The notes under the pieces are model-generated. The model saw only the letters and a program-made list of their open reading frames with translations, did no database searches and was not told where the DNA came from. Both the position numbers and the translations under genes were made by a program. A stretch of 64,000 bases of DNA from the NCBI RefSeq assembly GCF_958450345.1, contig NC_088780.1:92454226-92518225 (forward strand), written 5' to 3'. Source of the DNA: Calliphora vicina. Taxonomy: Eukaryota; Arthropoda; Insecta; Diptera; Calliphoridae. Shown piece after piece: positions 1 to 10,135 of the stretch. Numbering within the stretch: position 1 is the stretch's first letter; every line of letters begins with the position of its first letter.

Positions 1-340
1 GTAAATATAAAATTCCATTTGAAATAATAATATAAATAATTTCGCGAGTTATAAACAATAAAGTGAAAAAGGAGAAAAATAAACTGAGTAAGTAATGTTT
101 TTGTTAAAAAATGTGATAAAATTGTTTAACTTGCTTGAAATAAATCCACTTTTCTAACATAACCTTAAAAGTGCTGCGATTGTATTCAAAATGTAACTTC
201 GTGGAAGCTTTTAAAAATTCGGCAAAGTTCGGCAGATTAAATGAAATCAGAAATGAATATATTGAAATGTTGTAAACCAATGTTCATTTACATATAATAG
301 CCATTTTTAGCCGTTTTCGAATAATACTATCTTTTTTAGG
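1..340. other. AT-rich sequence, no feature
   Basis: This stretch is AT-rich with stops in all frames. The only useful signal is at its end: a pyrimidine-rich tract followed by AG at about 330-340, which could be a splice acceptor for the fragment described next. Nothing else was recognised. Confidence 0.5.
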
Positions 341-484
341 TTATTGTTTGAAATTTGGCTTAACGAAACTTCAAAAGAAGAAAAATATTATGCCGTTTTC
401 AAACATGTAGTTGACAAAATTGAAGTAAACATATTTTCAGATGAAGTGGAGAAGAATATAATGAAAACAATAAATTTGTTATAC
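341..484 (+). pseudogene. exon-like coding fragment of unknown function
   Basis: After a CTTTTTTAG acceptor-like tract, one frame stays open for about 46 codons and reads as ordinary protein (it begins LLFEIWLNETSKEE and later has KHVVDKIEVNIFSDEVEKN). The composition is charged and balanced, unlike the Phe/Asn/Lys-rich random ORFs of the surrounding DNA. The frame ends a few codons inside the HINE-like repeat that begins at 480, so it is either a terminal exon or a coding fragment cut by that insertion. I do not recognise the family. It could be a chance ORF. Confidence 0.3.
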
Positions 485-701
485 CCTACACCATAATAGT
501 GGGGAGGGTATTATGCGTTTGTGCAGATGTTTGTAATGTCCAAGAATATTAGTCTAACCTTAATATGGTACATATATTTTTTTCGGCCCAAGGAATTAAA
601 TTGGGTGAAATCGGTCCATTATACCACCTAGCTCCCATACAAATTTTCTCCCGTAATTGGACTTTATCGGTCATAAATGTTTAATTTATATAGGTATCTA
701 C

Positions 702-2021
702 TAGGATATTCATTCGACTAATGATCGTTCGATTAATCGAATAATTTCTTACGAATAACTATTCGAATAATTTAAAAATTACCATTTTCGAATAACGAAT
801 AATTCGAACAATTTTATGTAGAATAATCGAATAAAACGATTTAAATTTATTAAATTGCTTAAATTTTTTCATAATTTCATATTTTCATAAGTAATAATGA
901 CTCACAAAAATTGTATTGCTTCTGAAATTCGACAAATAACTAAAGACAAAAGGACTTTCGATCACTGTAGATGAATGTTCCGATAGCTCCTTCTATAAAT
1001 ATATAAATATTACTGCAAGAAGTTACAATTCTAAAAACAAATCTTTCAAAATTTTTAACTTAGGACTTGAACCAATGAAAATATATGGTACGGAATAAAA
1101 TATTTGTTATTTAGCTGGCGAAATATTAGAAGAATCGCAATTAATAATCAAAAAATTAACTTAGATTAAAGTGGAAAGTGATATTAAGGATGATTACATT
1201 GAAATATATGAAGCCCATGATCTTAAAATATATATATAAGTGATGTTATTAACCGCGTACGTAAGTATTGCAAAATATTTAATAAATCGAATGATAAACA
1301 CAAATATTGCAAACTAACGTTTTGTTGCAAGAGTTCGTCATATACATGATTTTGAACATCTTTGACTGACTTCAAATTAGCCACGTTCACTGACAATGAT
1401 ATCAAACTTTGGACAGATTCCCTTTATTGTGTAATTCCCCAAGACCACTTTATTAAGCAAAGATTCGGCAACATTGATAGAGCTTGATGTATAATACAAT
1501 TTGTTATAAATAATTTAGAAATTGCGAAAAATTAATTTACTAAAGAATTAGTTACTCAATTTAAAACCCGAATTAATGAACGACATAAAAAAGTTCTTAA
1601 TACGTTTAAATTTTATTTGAATTCAGGATCATGTCCAACTAGCTAAAATTTTTCAAGCATAGCTCCCAAACGGAAACTAAAGGGTTTGCTAGTCAATTGT
1701 TTTGTAGATTGTTCGGGTTTTAATCTGATCAGAATATTTCTGTTGAAAATTTAATGATGGACTTTGTTTTCGAATGTGTTTTAACATTACCAATACTTGA
1801 ATTTTTAACATTAACGTTATTTTTTGTTTTTCTTTAACAATAAAATAATAAAAAACCAACATTAAAAATTCATTCTTTACTTTTTTAAAAAAATTTTAAT
1901 TATTCGAATAATTCGATTAATTTTAAACGTATGATCGAATTATTCGAACAAGTTAAAATCCCTTATTCGAATTATTCGTTTTATTCGAACAAGAGAAAAA
2001 TCGAATAATTCGAATACCCTA
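702..2021 (+). mobile_element. hAT element (family B, copy 1), 1320 bp
   Basis: The element starts TAGGATATTCATTCGA and ends CGAATACCCTA, which are inverted repeats of each other (consensus TAGGGTATTC). It is flanked by a perfect 8-bp duplication GTATCTAC at 694-701 and 2022-2029, the diagnostic target length for hAT. Both subterminal regions are packed with TTCGAATAATTCGA-like repeats, probable transposase binding sites. The interior holds transposase remains. It is inserted into a HINE-like repeat, which is therefore older. Confidence 0.9.
952..1660 (+). pseudogene. hAT transposase relic (family B, copy 1)
   Basis: At 952-1097 one frame reads LSITVDECSDSSFYKYINI and then KIFNLGLEPMKIYGTE before a stop. 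This matches the catalytic-domain signature of hAT transposases (a T-x-D-x-W/C...Y-x-x-I block followed by a conserved L-G-L). A later block near 1540-1630 matches the central region seen better in copy 2 (KTRINERHKKVL). Stops and frameshifts separate the blocks, and the N-terminal zinc finger and C-terminal dimerisation region are not recognisable. No active protein can be made. Confidence 0.65.
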
Positions 2022-2330
2022 GTATCTACACAAGTTTTGCTCCAAATATATTTTATATGTACGGAATTCATGTCAGCTAATTTTATGATGATCGGTCCTT
2101 AATTAGTCATAGCTCCCATATAATACCCGCTTCCGAAAATAACTTTAACGTGCATAAATCTCTTAAAAATTTTGGTATACACATAAAATTCAACAGAAAA
2201 TTCAAATCTCATAAAGAAAGTAATCACACGACCTAATTTCATGACGATCGGTCCATAATTGGTCATAGCTCCCATATAACCCACTTCCAAAAATCACGAA
2301 TATAAATTATTGAAATTTTAAAAGCAAATG

Positions 2331-3872
2331 AGACTCTTGCCAAAGTTTCTTTGCAATGTATTTTACTTCATATTGCTGAAAAATTTTTGAGATGCAAAAA
2401 GACGGTGTAATGGAAGCGGAGAAGACATATTTTTTAAGTTTCGAATTAATATTAATATTAAGCTGTACCTCAGATCCATTAATTTCCACATAATTTTTAG
2501 ATAGGCGCTTACAAAACCGGAAACGTTCCACACTTCTACCAGAAGTAATTCGACTGTTATGTTGCAGTGAACCCATGGAAGAATTTCACTTTAGCCACCA
2601 AGACATTGAAATTAATGAAAGCGAAGAGGACCTTTTTGATTTAAATTTACAAAATGAATTAGATTTAAGCAATTACTAAAAGTTTTAGTATAATTAAAAT
2701 AAATGAATGTATTAAGTTTGCATTAATGATTGTAAATGGGTTAATTTTGGGTCGTTAGTGGGTTAAATTCCATTTTTTTAATAGAATTATTCTTACCTAT
2801 GATATTCTTTAAGGTTTTGGTTTGACTACCATGATTTTGTAGTCGTTATTAATTTAGCACAGAAAAAGTGGTCATTTAACCTATAGTGCAGTGTAACAAA
2901 ATAATAAATAACAAAGAACAATAAATTTGACAGATAGTAGTGACGCATTATATATTCTCCCCCAACGCTTTAACAAATCAGGCTCTGAATCTACTACCAA
3001 AATCACTAGAGCTTTATTTTGTTCTTACGCTGAGGATGTTGCTATTGTGTTCAATGGCTAAATTATATTTGACTTAGTAATTTTCGTAGATAATCTACAA
3101 ATATTTTAAATATTTTGTTTTTTTTTAATTTTTGTGAGCTAAATATTATCAAGCGCTATTCAAAAATTAAAATAAACAGAATATTTATTATAAAATGTGT
3201 AAATTTAGTTTTCCACAACCGGATAACATGTACCTCATTCTAAACCTTCGTCATTAATGATGGAGTTTATCAAAAGGTAACATCAGAAGTTTTAAACTAA
3301 ACATTAAATTTCTTTAAGATTAATTTGTTGTTTATTCACATAAATTTAATGGTAATAAATATGAACAAATGTTTATCGTTTCTTGTTTTTAAATATGCTT
3401 ATATAATTTCTTATTAAAGACAATTTCTAAGCTTCAGTTGCTTAAATTTGTAAGCAACTTTTGTAGAAAGTTATATAATGATTTAGGATATTTAAACACA
3501 AAGACACTGTTATCTGCAAGGACGCGAATGCAAAAAGAAAGTTTTATTCCAAAAGAGTTTTATTTTCATTTCAAGAAAAAGTGTTTGTGTTTGGCTTCTA
3601 GAATAAAAAAATGTAATCCTGAAATAAATCATACGGCCTGTGGTACTACTTAAAACATACAAACGAACACACTCATACACTCTTGCCACAAAATACTTAA
3701 AAAGTCTATTGTTTTGAAAAACAACCAGCATTAAGTAAATTTACGATATTTTATTAACAATGTTAAGTGTGCCAAGTGTAACTAGAAAAAAAAGACACAC
3801 AATAATGCAAACTGAGAAAAATATAATCACAAAAAATAAACAATAACACACACTAAGAGAAATAGTAAAATA
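2331..3872. other. AT-rich region with one possible coding tail
   Basis: This is mostly uninformative AT-rich DNA. From about 2500 to 2681 on the plus strand a frame is open and reads RKRSTLLPEVIRLLCC... followed by an acidic tail ending in ELDLSNY and a stop. The L-L-P-E-V-I-R-L-L pattern weakly resembles the end of hAT dimerisation regions, but the match is too short to call. Two overlapping short ORFs near 3440-3730 look like chance ORFs. Confidence 0.3.
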
Positions 3873-5335
3873 CCCAGCAGTTAAGAAAGTAGTCAATGTA
3901 TCCCTTAAAGACAGCAATTGTCACAAATAAATAAGTAAATTGGCAGACTCCAATTTATATATTTTGGTCATTTGATACCAAAACTCTTTGTTGTGCAGAG
4001 AGCAGGCAATTGGTTACTTTATACATCCCAAGTAATCTAGACAACTGCCACTTAAGTGTCTCTAAGTAATCTGGAGTGTAGTCAATTTAAAAGTTTTGTA
4101 TTTTACACAAATGGTTTCGACATAATTCTCATACAGTTTGTTTTTGCTTAATTATGCTGACATCCCATGTAACACAGCATGAAGTCAATAGACACTTTAG
4201 TGTAGTAACCTATAGTGAAGTCACTTTGAACAGGAAGGTTTGTTTACAAGCAATCCTTTATTAGACTATGATATGTGTTTTCAGCTGACTATTTGAGGTC
4301 AATTATAGTTGTGTATGTTTACAGTATCCATTTCAACATTTATACAAGTTTTTTAACAATATTATAGACACAGTAACTATTTATATGATCGTGGTAACCA
4401 TAATATGGCTAATTTACGGTTCACAAATTTACGGTTCGAAAATTTCAAAATTTAAATCGCAGGTATGGAAAAACTATAAGAGGTATTTTCCTTATTTTTT
4501 CATATTTTTATTCCCTATTATATTTTCAATAAATCCCAATGAGATAATAAAAAAATTCTGAAATTTGTTTAACAAAATTTTTTAAAATTTGGAAATGGAG
4601 TTTTGAAACTGCCGATAAAAAAAAATTATTTTTTGGTCATATCTGCGATTAGGTTAACGGTATCATACGAAGACAAAAACTCATAAACAAGTAAATATGG
4701 ATATATTTTAAGTAAAAATGAGCTTTTATTTTAATATTTATTAAAATATGTTAATTTTATTCCTACATTTCTTGTTCTAGTAGCCTGAGACACTTTAATA
4801 GCCTGGCGAATTTTTAATTACATTTTTCGATCAATTTCTGTTTTTTATATCTCATTAGAACGACAATTACGTACACATTTCTATTCTTTTAAATTAAATT
4901 GCCACAGTAATTTTTTAATGGCAAAATGTTTACAAAAATTGAAAAAAATGCATTTTTATCCCTAGTAAATGCATCTCAAAACTTCAGAGGGCTTGCGGAA
5001 CGTCTTAACCCCAACTGATTTACCTAAAATTTTTTCAGGATGAATTTTTTTACCAATGTTCACCAAACTGGGGGTGAGAATGGCCAAAATTCAACTTTCG
5101 TTTAAAATAACAAGTTATGTAGCTGATCAAGTAGGCAGTTTGATAGTAAGGTAACTGACGCTATTTAACCAGTATGTGAATCCAATGCATTGACTACTTT
5201 AGACCAGCTATTAGACATTCTTATTGTAATCAAAAAAGGGTTAAAAACTAGTCACGTAGCTATTGAACTAACTAGTTCCCACCCTAAATGATGGGTAGAA
5301 TAACCAGTTCGGTACTGTCTCCTAGAACTGCTGGG
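3873..5335. mobile_element. unclassified element with CCCAGCAGTT inverted ends
   Basis: CCCAGCAGTT at 3873 is matched by its inverted copy AACTGCTGGG ending at 5335, giving a 1463-bp unit. The flanks share only short TA-rich words, so I cannot define a target duplication and cannot assign a superfamily. The interior carries a copy of the repeat called D here (4435-5105) and, just before it, an ATGGTTACC-type AT-rich repeat. No transposase reading is visible, so it would be non-autonomous. Confidence 0.45.
4435..5105 (+). repeat. unclassified dispersed repeat D, copy 1
   Basis: This sequence is found again in inverse orientation at 6525-7075 and partly at 9180-9770. Shared landmarks include 'aaatcgcaggtatgg', 'tcaataaatccca', 'cctgagacacttt', 'ctcattagaacgacaatta' and 'ccaaactgggggtgagaatgg'. 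It has no coding capacity. Copies 1 and 2 form an inverted pair about 1.4 kb apart. Confidence 0.7.
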
Positions 5336-6090
5336 ATACTACAACTACAGAAACATATGTACGTACACGTATGTGTTAGTTTGTTGAAAGAAAAATCTTA
5401 TTACCGGAAATAGTTAGAGTGTCACAATGGTATGACTACATGTACTTACGTTTGTATTAAATGTTTCAGTGTGTGTGTGTGCGTTAGCATAAAGTACATA
5501 AGTGTATATTTGTGTAGACAAACAACAATAAGCAGGCAAAAAGCAAATAAACATTAAGGCTAAATAACAAACACATACAATATCCCAGTAAGTTTCTATA
5601 TACGCTTTTATGTGAATGTGTATTTGTATATTCGCAATAAAATATACGAGTATAAATCCACTTGCACACACTCGCCCATATACATATGTATTTGTTCATG
5701 CGACACTAGTAGATACTACTCGAAAAGTAAGAAAAATAAGAGCAAAACAGACTAATTCACGTGCAAGTTGGAAAAAGCTGGTAAAACGATAATCGAGCAC
5801 AGTGTGACTGTTTCTTTTATTTATTATAAAGATATTTAACAGTATGATCATGTTGTGAAATAATGAAAATGTGAAGAGGTGTTTCCATTAAGATTCTTGC
5901 TAATATGTCATATGGTTTTGCAATTATTATTCACTTGTGAAAGTGCAAATTATTTTACCACTAATAATTTGATGGATTTTACAAGTTTTAAAGTGAATAC
6001 TTTATGCTATAATTTTAAAAGAAACTTTGTTTTTTGTGTGCTCTTTGGAGGAATTCTTGATGTTTAGAATGAAAATCCTGATATTCTTTA
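5336..6090. other. gene-free AT-rich stretch with TG/CA-rich runs
   Basis: The stretch contains TG/CA-rich simple sequence around 5460-5690 (GTGTGTGTGTGCG and CACACTC). The open frames across it are low-complexity by-products of that run. No repeat family or gene was recognised. Confidence 0.5.
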
Positions 6091-6508
6091 ACAACATAAA
6101 AAACCTAAATATATTAGCTGCGATAAAAAATGCTGCCAGTTATCTGAAAAATTTAAATTATTTTTGCAATTCCTCAGGTATAATGCAAAGTAACTTGGCA
6201 TCATTCTAGATAAAAGTTTATCCTGGAATCTACTCCTGTAAAAGGGCAATTGGTACTAACTGGGGTATTATGCCGAATGGTATCAATTGGATCTTCAAAG
6301 CAGCTATTAAACCCATCATGGAGCGGAAGGCCGTTGAACGAGTTCTTAAGACTATCTGAATACTGATAACAGGCGCTATAAACTCTTCGCCCTCCAAGGC
6401 ACTTTTTAGTATTATTACCAGTTGATTTGATGGTGATACAAATGGTTTTCAACTCTGCTGTGAGACTGAATGCAGGCTGTTCGTGGTCTGGTGAAGACCA
6501 TGTGCACT
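6091..6508 (+). pseudogene. non-LTR retrotransposon RT fragment (I/LOA-type)
   Basis: Conceptual reading over several frames gives the pieces ...KRAIGTNWGIMPNGINWIFKAAIKPIM..., then ITGAINSSPSKALFSI and a segment with SAVRLNA. These follow the order seen after the reverse transcriptase core of I/LOA-type LINEs (K-R-x-x-G-x-x-W-G-x-x-P, W-x-Y-x-A-x-I-x-P-I, then x-I-T-G-A-x-x-x-x-P-x-x-A-L). The YADD core, endonuclease and 3' end are absent and frameshifts break the reading. It abuts repeat D at about 6510. Confidence 0.6.
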
Positions 6509-6524
6509 AGGGCGGCCCATAATA

Positions 6525-7075
6525 AACGAAATTTGGATTTTGGCCATTCCCACCCCCAGTTTGGTAAACATTAGTAAAAAATCATCCTGAAAAAATCAAA
6601 CAAGCCATCTGAAGTTTTGAGATGAATTTACAAGGGGAAAAAATGCATTTTTTTCAGTTTTTGTAAAAATTTTGCCATTAAAAAATTACTTTTGCAATTT
6701 AATTTAAAAGAATAGAAACGAAATTATCGTTCTAATGAGACATAAAAACAAAAGTTGGTAAAAAAATGTTAAAGTTGTTAAAAATTCGCCAGCCCATTAA
6801 CGTGTCTCAGGCAAATAGAACAAGAAATGTAGGAACGCAGGTATGACCAAAAAAATAATTTTTTTTAAGGGCAGTTTCAAAACTTCATTTTCAAATTTTT
6901 AAAAATATTGTTAAACAAATTTCAGAATATTTTTATCATCTCTTTGGGATTTATTGAAAATATAATAGGGAATAAAAGTGTGAAAAATTATGAAAATATC
7001 TCTTATAGTTCTTCCGTACCTGCGATTTAAATTTTGTAATTTTCAAAAAAACCAATTATTTGGGCATTTTCTTGG
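6525..7075 (-). repeat. dispersed repeat D, copy 2 (inverted)
   Basis: This is the reverse complement of the D repeat at 4435-5105, seen from 'ggccattcccacccccagtttgg' through 'aatttaaatcgcaggtacgg'-type landmarks. Divergence is moderate with several small indels. Confidence 0.7.
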
Positions 7076-7869
7076 CGAATGAGCTCTATTTCCTTACTGT
7101 TATGAATTTTAAGTAAAACCTATAGGAGGGAGGAGAATATATGCATTACGGCCTGAATTATAACATTGATGGATTACCCCTCAACTTTGGCCACTCCTTG
7201 TGAATATACAGAACATGCATTTTGTTTCACTAATAGGAGTTTTTGAGGGAAACAGTAAACCGATCGGTAATAATCATTTTCTTGTCAAATCAAGTACTTT
7301 TATTTGCGATGCCCCAGCGAGGTCTTATGTGTTAGGAATAAAGGGTAACACAGGTTATTATTAGTGTATTAAATGTTACCAAGAAGGTGGATATGTGGAT
7401 AATATAATGGGTTTTAAGCTCTAACGGGTTTAAATCCACGAAATTGCTCATATATTAATCGAAATCTAATTATTTTAGAACATTTTTAATATCGAAAGAG
7501 GTATAGTTTATCGATAAAAATTAGATTCAGAATAATAAACGATTTTCGACTCTATATCGCTCTGCACTCTACATAGGAAAACACGCACATTCTCGACATT
7601 ATATCGAAATCTATATCGATAAAATTTTACGAAAAAATGATTTATTTTCGATATAACTTCGAATCATTTTGCATACTGGGTATTCAGTATATTATAGTCC
7701 AGATAATTCTTAATATACTCTGAAAGTTTTACTAAAATGAATGAAAACGTTAAACCTTAAATCGTGAAGGTCAAAAGTCAAATTTTTCAATATAGATGGC
7801 TCAAAAAGGGGTAGTAGGGTCGTTGGAGATTTCTTTATTGATAACATTTGGATTAAATCGTTATTTTAA
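7076..7869. other. gene-free AT-rich stretch
   Basis: No gene or known repeat was recognised. Around 7480-7660 the sequence is rich in TATCGA/ATATCG words (for example 'ctatatcgataaaattttacg'), which looks like decayed subterminal repeats of a DNA transposon, but no ends could be defined. Confidence 0.4.
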
Positions 7870-8745
7870 TTGCTATCTGGGATAGCTCCATAAGCATATT
7901 ACTACAGATTTTGTCAATACCAGGCTTTCTTGGAGTTTAAATCAACAATAGCCTTTTCGATATCTCGAATAGAAAAACGTAGGGGGACGGCTGATCCAAA
8001 ATGGGGTATAAAAGGTGGCAACTCAATTGCTTCATTTGATGTGTTCAATATAAATACTTTTTACAAATGATTAACAAACAGATTCCATTTTTCAGTATCA
8101 TTTCTTGCCCAACCACCAGTTGAAATTCGCGAGGGGGCCTACATATGACAGATCTTTTAAGATTTTTGTTGCTCGCCATAATGAGGGGTTGCGTCCAGGC
8201 TTTTTAAATATTTACTAAATGATAACATTTTTGGAAAGTCCAAGGGCTTTTTAAATCTTTTTATACAATATTTAAGCTTGTATTTGAGTTGGGGGATCTG
8301 TGCAATTGCCACTCTCTTTGAACTCTTCTTTTTTCATTTAAGAGCAGTTCGACATCTGCAGAAAAAATTCTACTATATTTGATTTGTCGGGGTGTTTGGG
8401 TAGCATGTTGAGCAGCCAGTTTGAGATTTTTATCGAAATTGATAAGAGAGTGATCGATGTTTTCTGGTGTTCTTAGCGGTCTATTATATGTGATCCAATT
8501 AATTCTTGTACCTGTCATAGCTAAATTACCAGTCAGAGACACAATTTCTCGGGGACTCAATAAAGTAACAATAGTCTGAAGATAATTCCAGTGAGGATTC
8601 AATTTGAATCATTTCTCTAGGGATATTTTTCATCACGCTAAAATCAATAACATCCGGTATTTTTCGTGGATCAGTAGGCCAGTAAGTATGTTGGCCACTT
8701 GAAATCACATTTATATCCATTTTAGAAATTGTATCAAACAAAATA
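7870..8745 (-). pseudogene. Jockey-clade LINE fragment (endonuclease end, linker, start of RT)
   Basis: On the minus strand, 8741-8526 reads ...HTYWPTDPRKIPDVIDF, the C-terminal end of a Jockey-type endonuclease domain. 8602-8261 continues with the linker, including LRTPENIDHSLINFDKNLKLA and ADVELLLNEKRRVQREWQ. 8240-7870 gives broken pieces of the start of the RT region (IVDLNSKK...GIDKI). It belongs to the same family as the copy at 63280-64000, where the order is identical. Frameshifts separate the blocks, and both the 5' half and the RT core are missing. Confidence 0.8.
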
Positions 8746-9179
8746 TGATTTCCCTAATTTCCCGGACTTTTGTCTTCCCCTGAAGGAAGTCAAAAAATGG
8801 TTTCATTCCCGGGAATTTTTTAATACTAAATTAAACCAAATCCAGTAAATTTGTTTCGTTTAAATTATCTTATAACGATAGTTGTAAAATAACTATATTT
8901 GTCATTAGAAAGTTATTCGGGTATACAAAATTAAATTGTATAATGGTGGTCCAACCTTATTAAGGGTTTCAAATTTAATTTTATCGGTATTGCCAGACAC
9001 GTACATAGTTGTAATCGGTATAACATTAATAAATTCTATTGTTTAATTTAAAAACTTAAGAATTTCGAATATATTAAGTTTCTACAAAATGCATAGGTAG
9101 TTTCGCAAGAGAAATTTTTCAAAACAAACTTAAACAACTATTATTGTTATTATTTTCTCCAAATATGAATATTAGAGTG
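8746..9179. other. gene-free interval between Jockey fragments
   Basis: The interval begins with a CCCGGAC...CCCGGGAA-rich piece (8755-8815) resembling the ends of the hAT element at 43313-45162, but no matching terminus or duplication was found. The rest is AT-rich. It lies between two same-strand Jockey pieces and may be part of the insertion that separated them. Confidence 0.35.
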
Positions 9180-9770
9180 TCCCTTAGAGTTAAATTTTTT
9201 GAAATGTTGACACGGTACCCCCTGAAAACGTTCGTAATGACCTAAAATAAAATAATAGAAGGGCAAGTTTTGGAGTGAAAACATTGGCGTGCCGCACGAG
9301 GGTTAAGGTTCGTTAGAAGATTTACAAGGGAAAAAAATTATATTTTTTTCTAAAAAAAGTTATTAAAAATACCCTATTTTAATCCATATAATATTCTTTA
9401 TAAATCCCATTGCGATGATCAAAAAAAAATATTATCTTTAGTGTTTCTAAAGCCTTTTGGGAAAATGTTTTCTGATGATCTGGTCTAAGCAACCAGTGAA
9501 ATGCGCATAGGAACTAGCTTATAATATAAGCTAGTTCTAGTGACTTGGGACACGTTAATGGCCTGGGTGAATTTTTAATAACTTTAAATTTTTTTAACCA
9601 ATTTTGCTTTTTTATATGTCATTACAACGACAATCACATACACATTTCAATTCTTTTATATTAAATTGCAAAAGTGATTACTTAATGGCAACATTTGTAG
9701 AAAAACTAAAAAATAGCATTTTTTCCCTTGTAAATGTTCTCACGAACTTTAACCCTCATAAGGCACGCCA
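9180..9770 (+). repeat. dispersed repeat D, copy 3 (partial)
   Basis: The landmarks 'gacacgttaatggcctgg', 'catttcaattctttta' and 'aaatgcaaaagtgatta'-like blocks match D copies 1 and 2. A chance 104-codon frame spans the right edge and has no recognisable domain. Confidence 0.6.
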
Positions 9771-10029
9771 ATTTTTAAGCGATCGAGCTTACACAAAACT
9801 GCCCTTCGTTTTTGAAGTAGATGAGTTTTCAATTTTTCCATACATTGAGGGTTCACCTTATCCATTACATATACATAATAGAATAATTCAATTAGCAACA
9901 AATTTACAGCGGATCTGAATATTGTAACTTTGAGAAGAAAACTTATAAAAAAATTCTCTACAAACATTTCGCTCTACCTCTGGGATCTTTGGTATCGTAT
10001 ATTACATATCCATTTATTCGAAATGAACT

Positions 10030-10135
10030 TCAAATGAGAAACCTGCTTTACATCAATTTGTTGGTTTCTCGAGTTCGTTTTTGTGTTGGCGGATGCCGTT
10101 TGCATTCCAGAAACATATTTTCTAATAGTTTACAT
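10030..10135 (-). pseudogene. Jockey-clade endonuclease N-terminus fragment
   Basis: One minus-strand frame reads ICFWNANGIRQHKNELEKP, which is the N-terminal W-N-A-N-G motif of Jockey-type apurinic-like endonucleases. The same motif occurs at about 18940-18970 as ICFWNANGLNQHKSEI. Since it lies upstream and on the same strand as the 7870-8745 fragment, the two may be one insertion interrupted by 8746-10029, with the middle of the endonuclease lost. Confidence 0.6.

Larger units (their letters stand above)
480..2330 (+). repeat. HINE/DINE-like repeat, copy 1, split by a hAT element
   Basis: The copy runs 480-701 and resumes at 2022 to about 2330; the gap is the hAT at 702-2021. It opens with the family hairpin ATACCCTACACC...GTGGGGAGGGTAT and keeps the blocks 'cggtccattat', 'cccatacaaatttt' and 'gactttatcggtcataaatg', then 'gatcggtccataattggtcatagctccc'-type words. 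The (GTCC)n tract is missing and the 3' hairpin is truncated. Read across the hAT, the sequence rejoins at GTATCTAC. Assignment to the Helentron-associated DINE-1/HINE class is an inference from the hairpins and microsatellite seen in fuller copies. Confidence 0.7.

Noticed and set aside
9604..9918. 104-codon plus-strand frame with some protein-like segments
   Set aside because: The first half lies in repeat D and copies of D elsewhere do not keep the frame.
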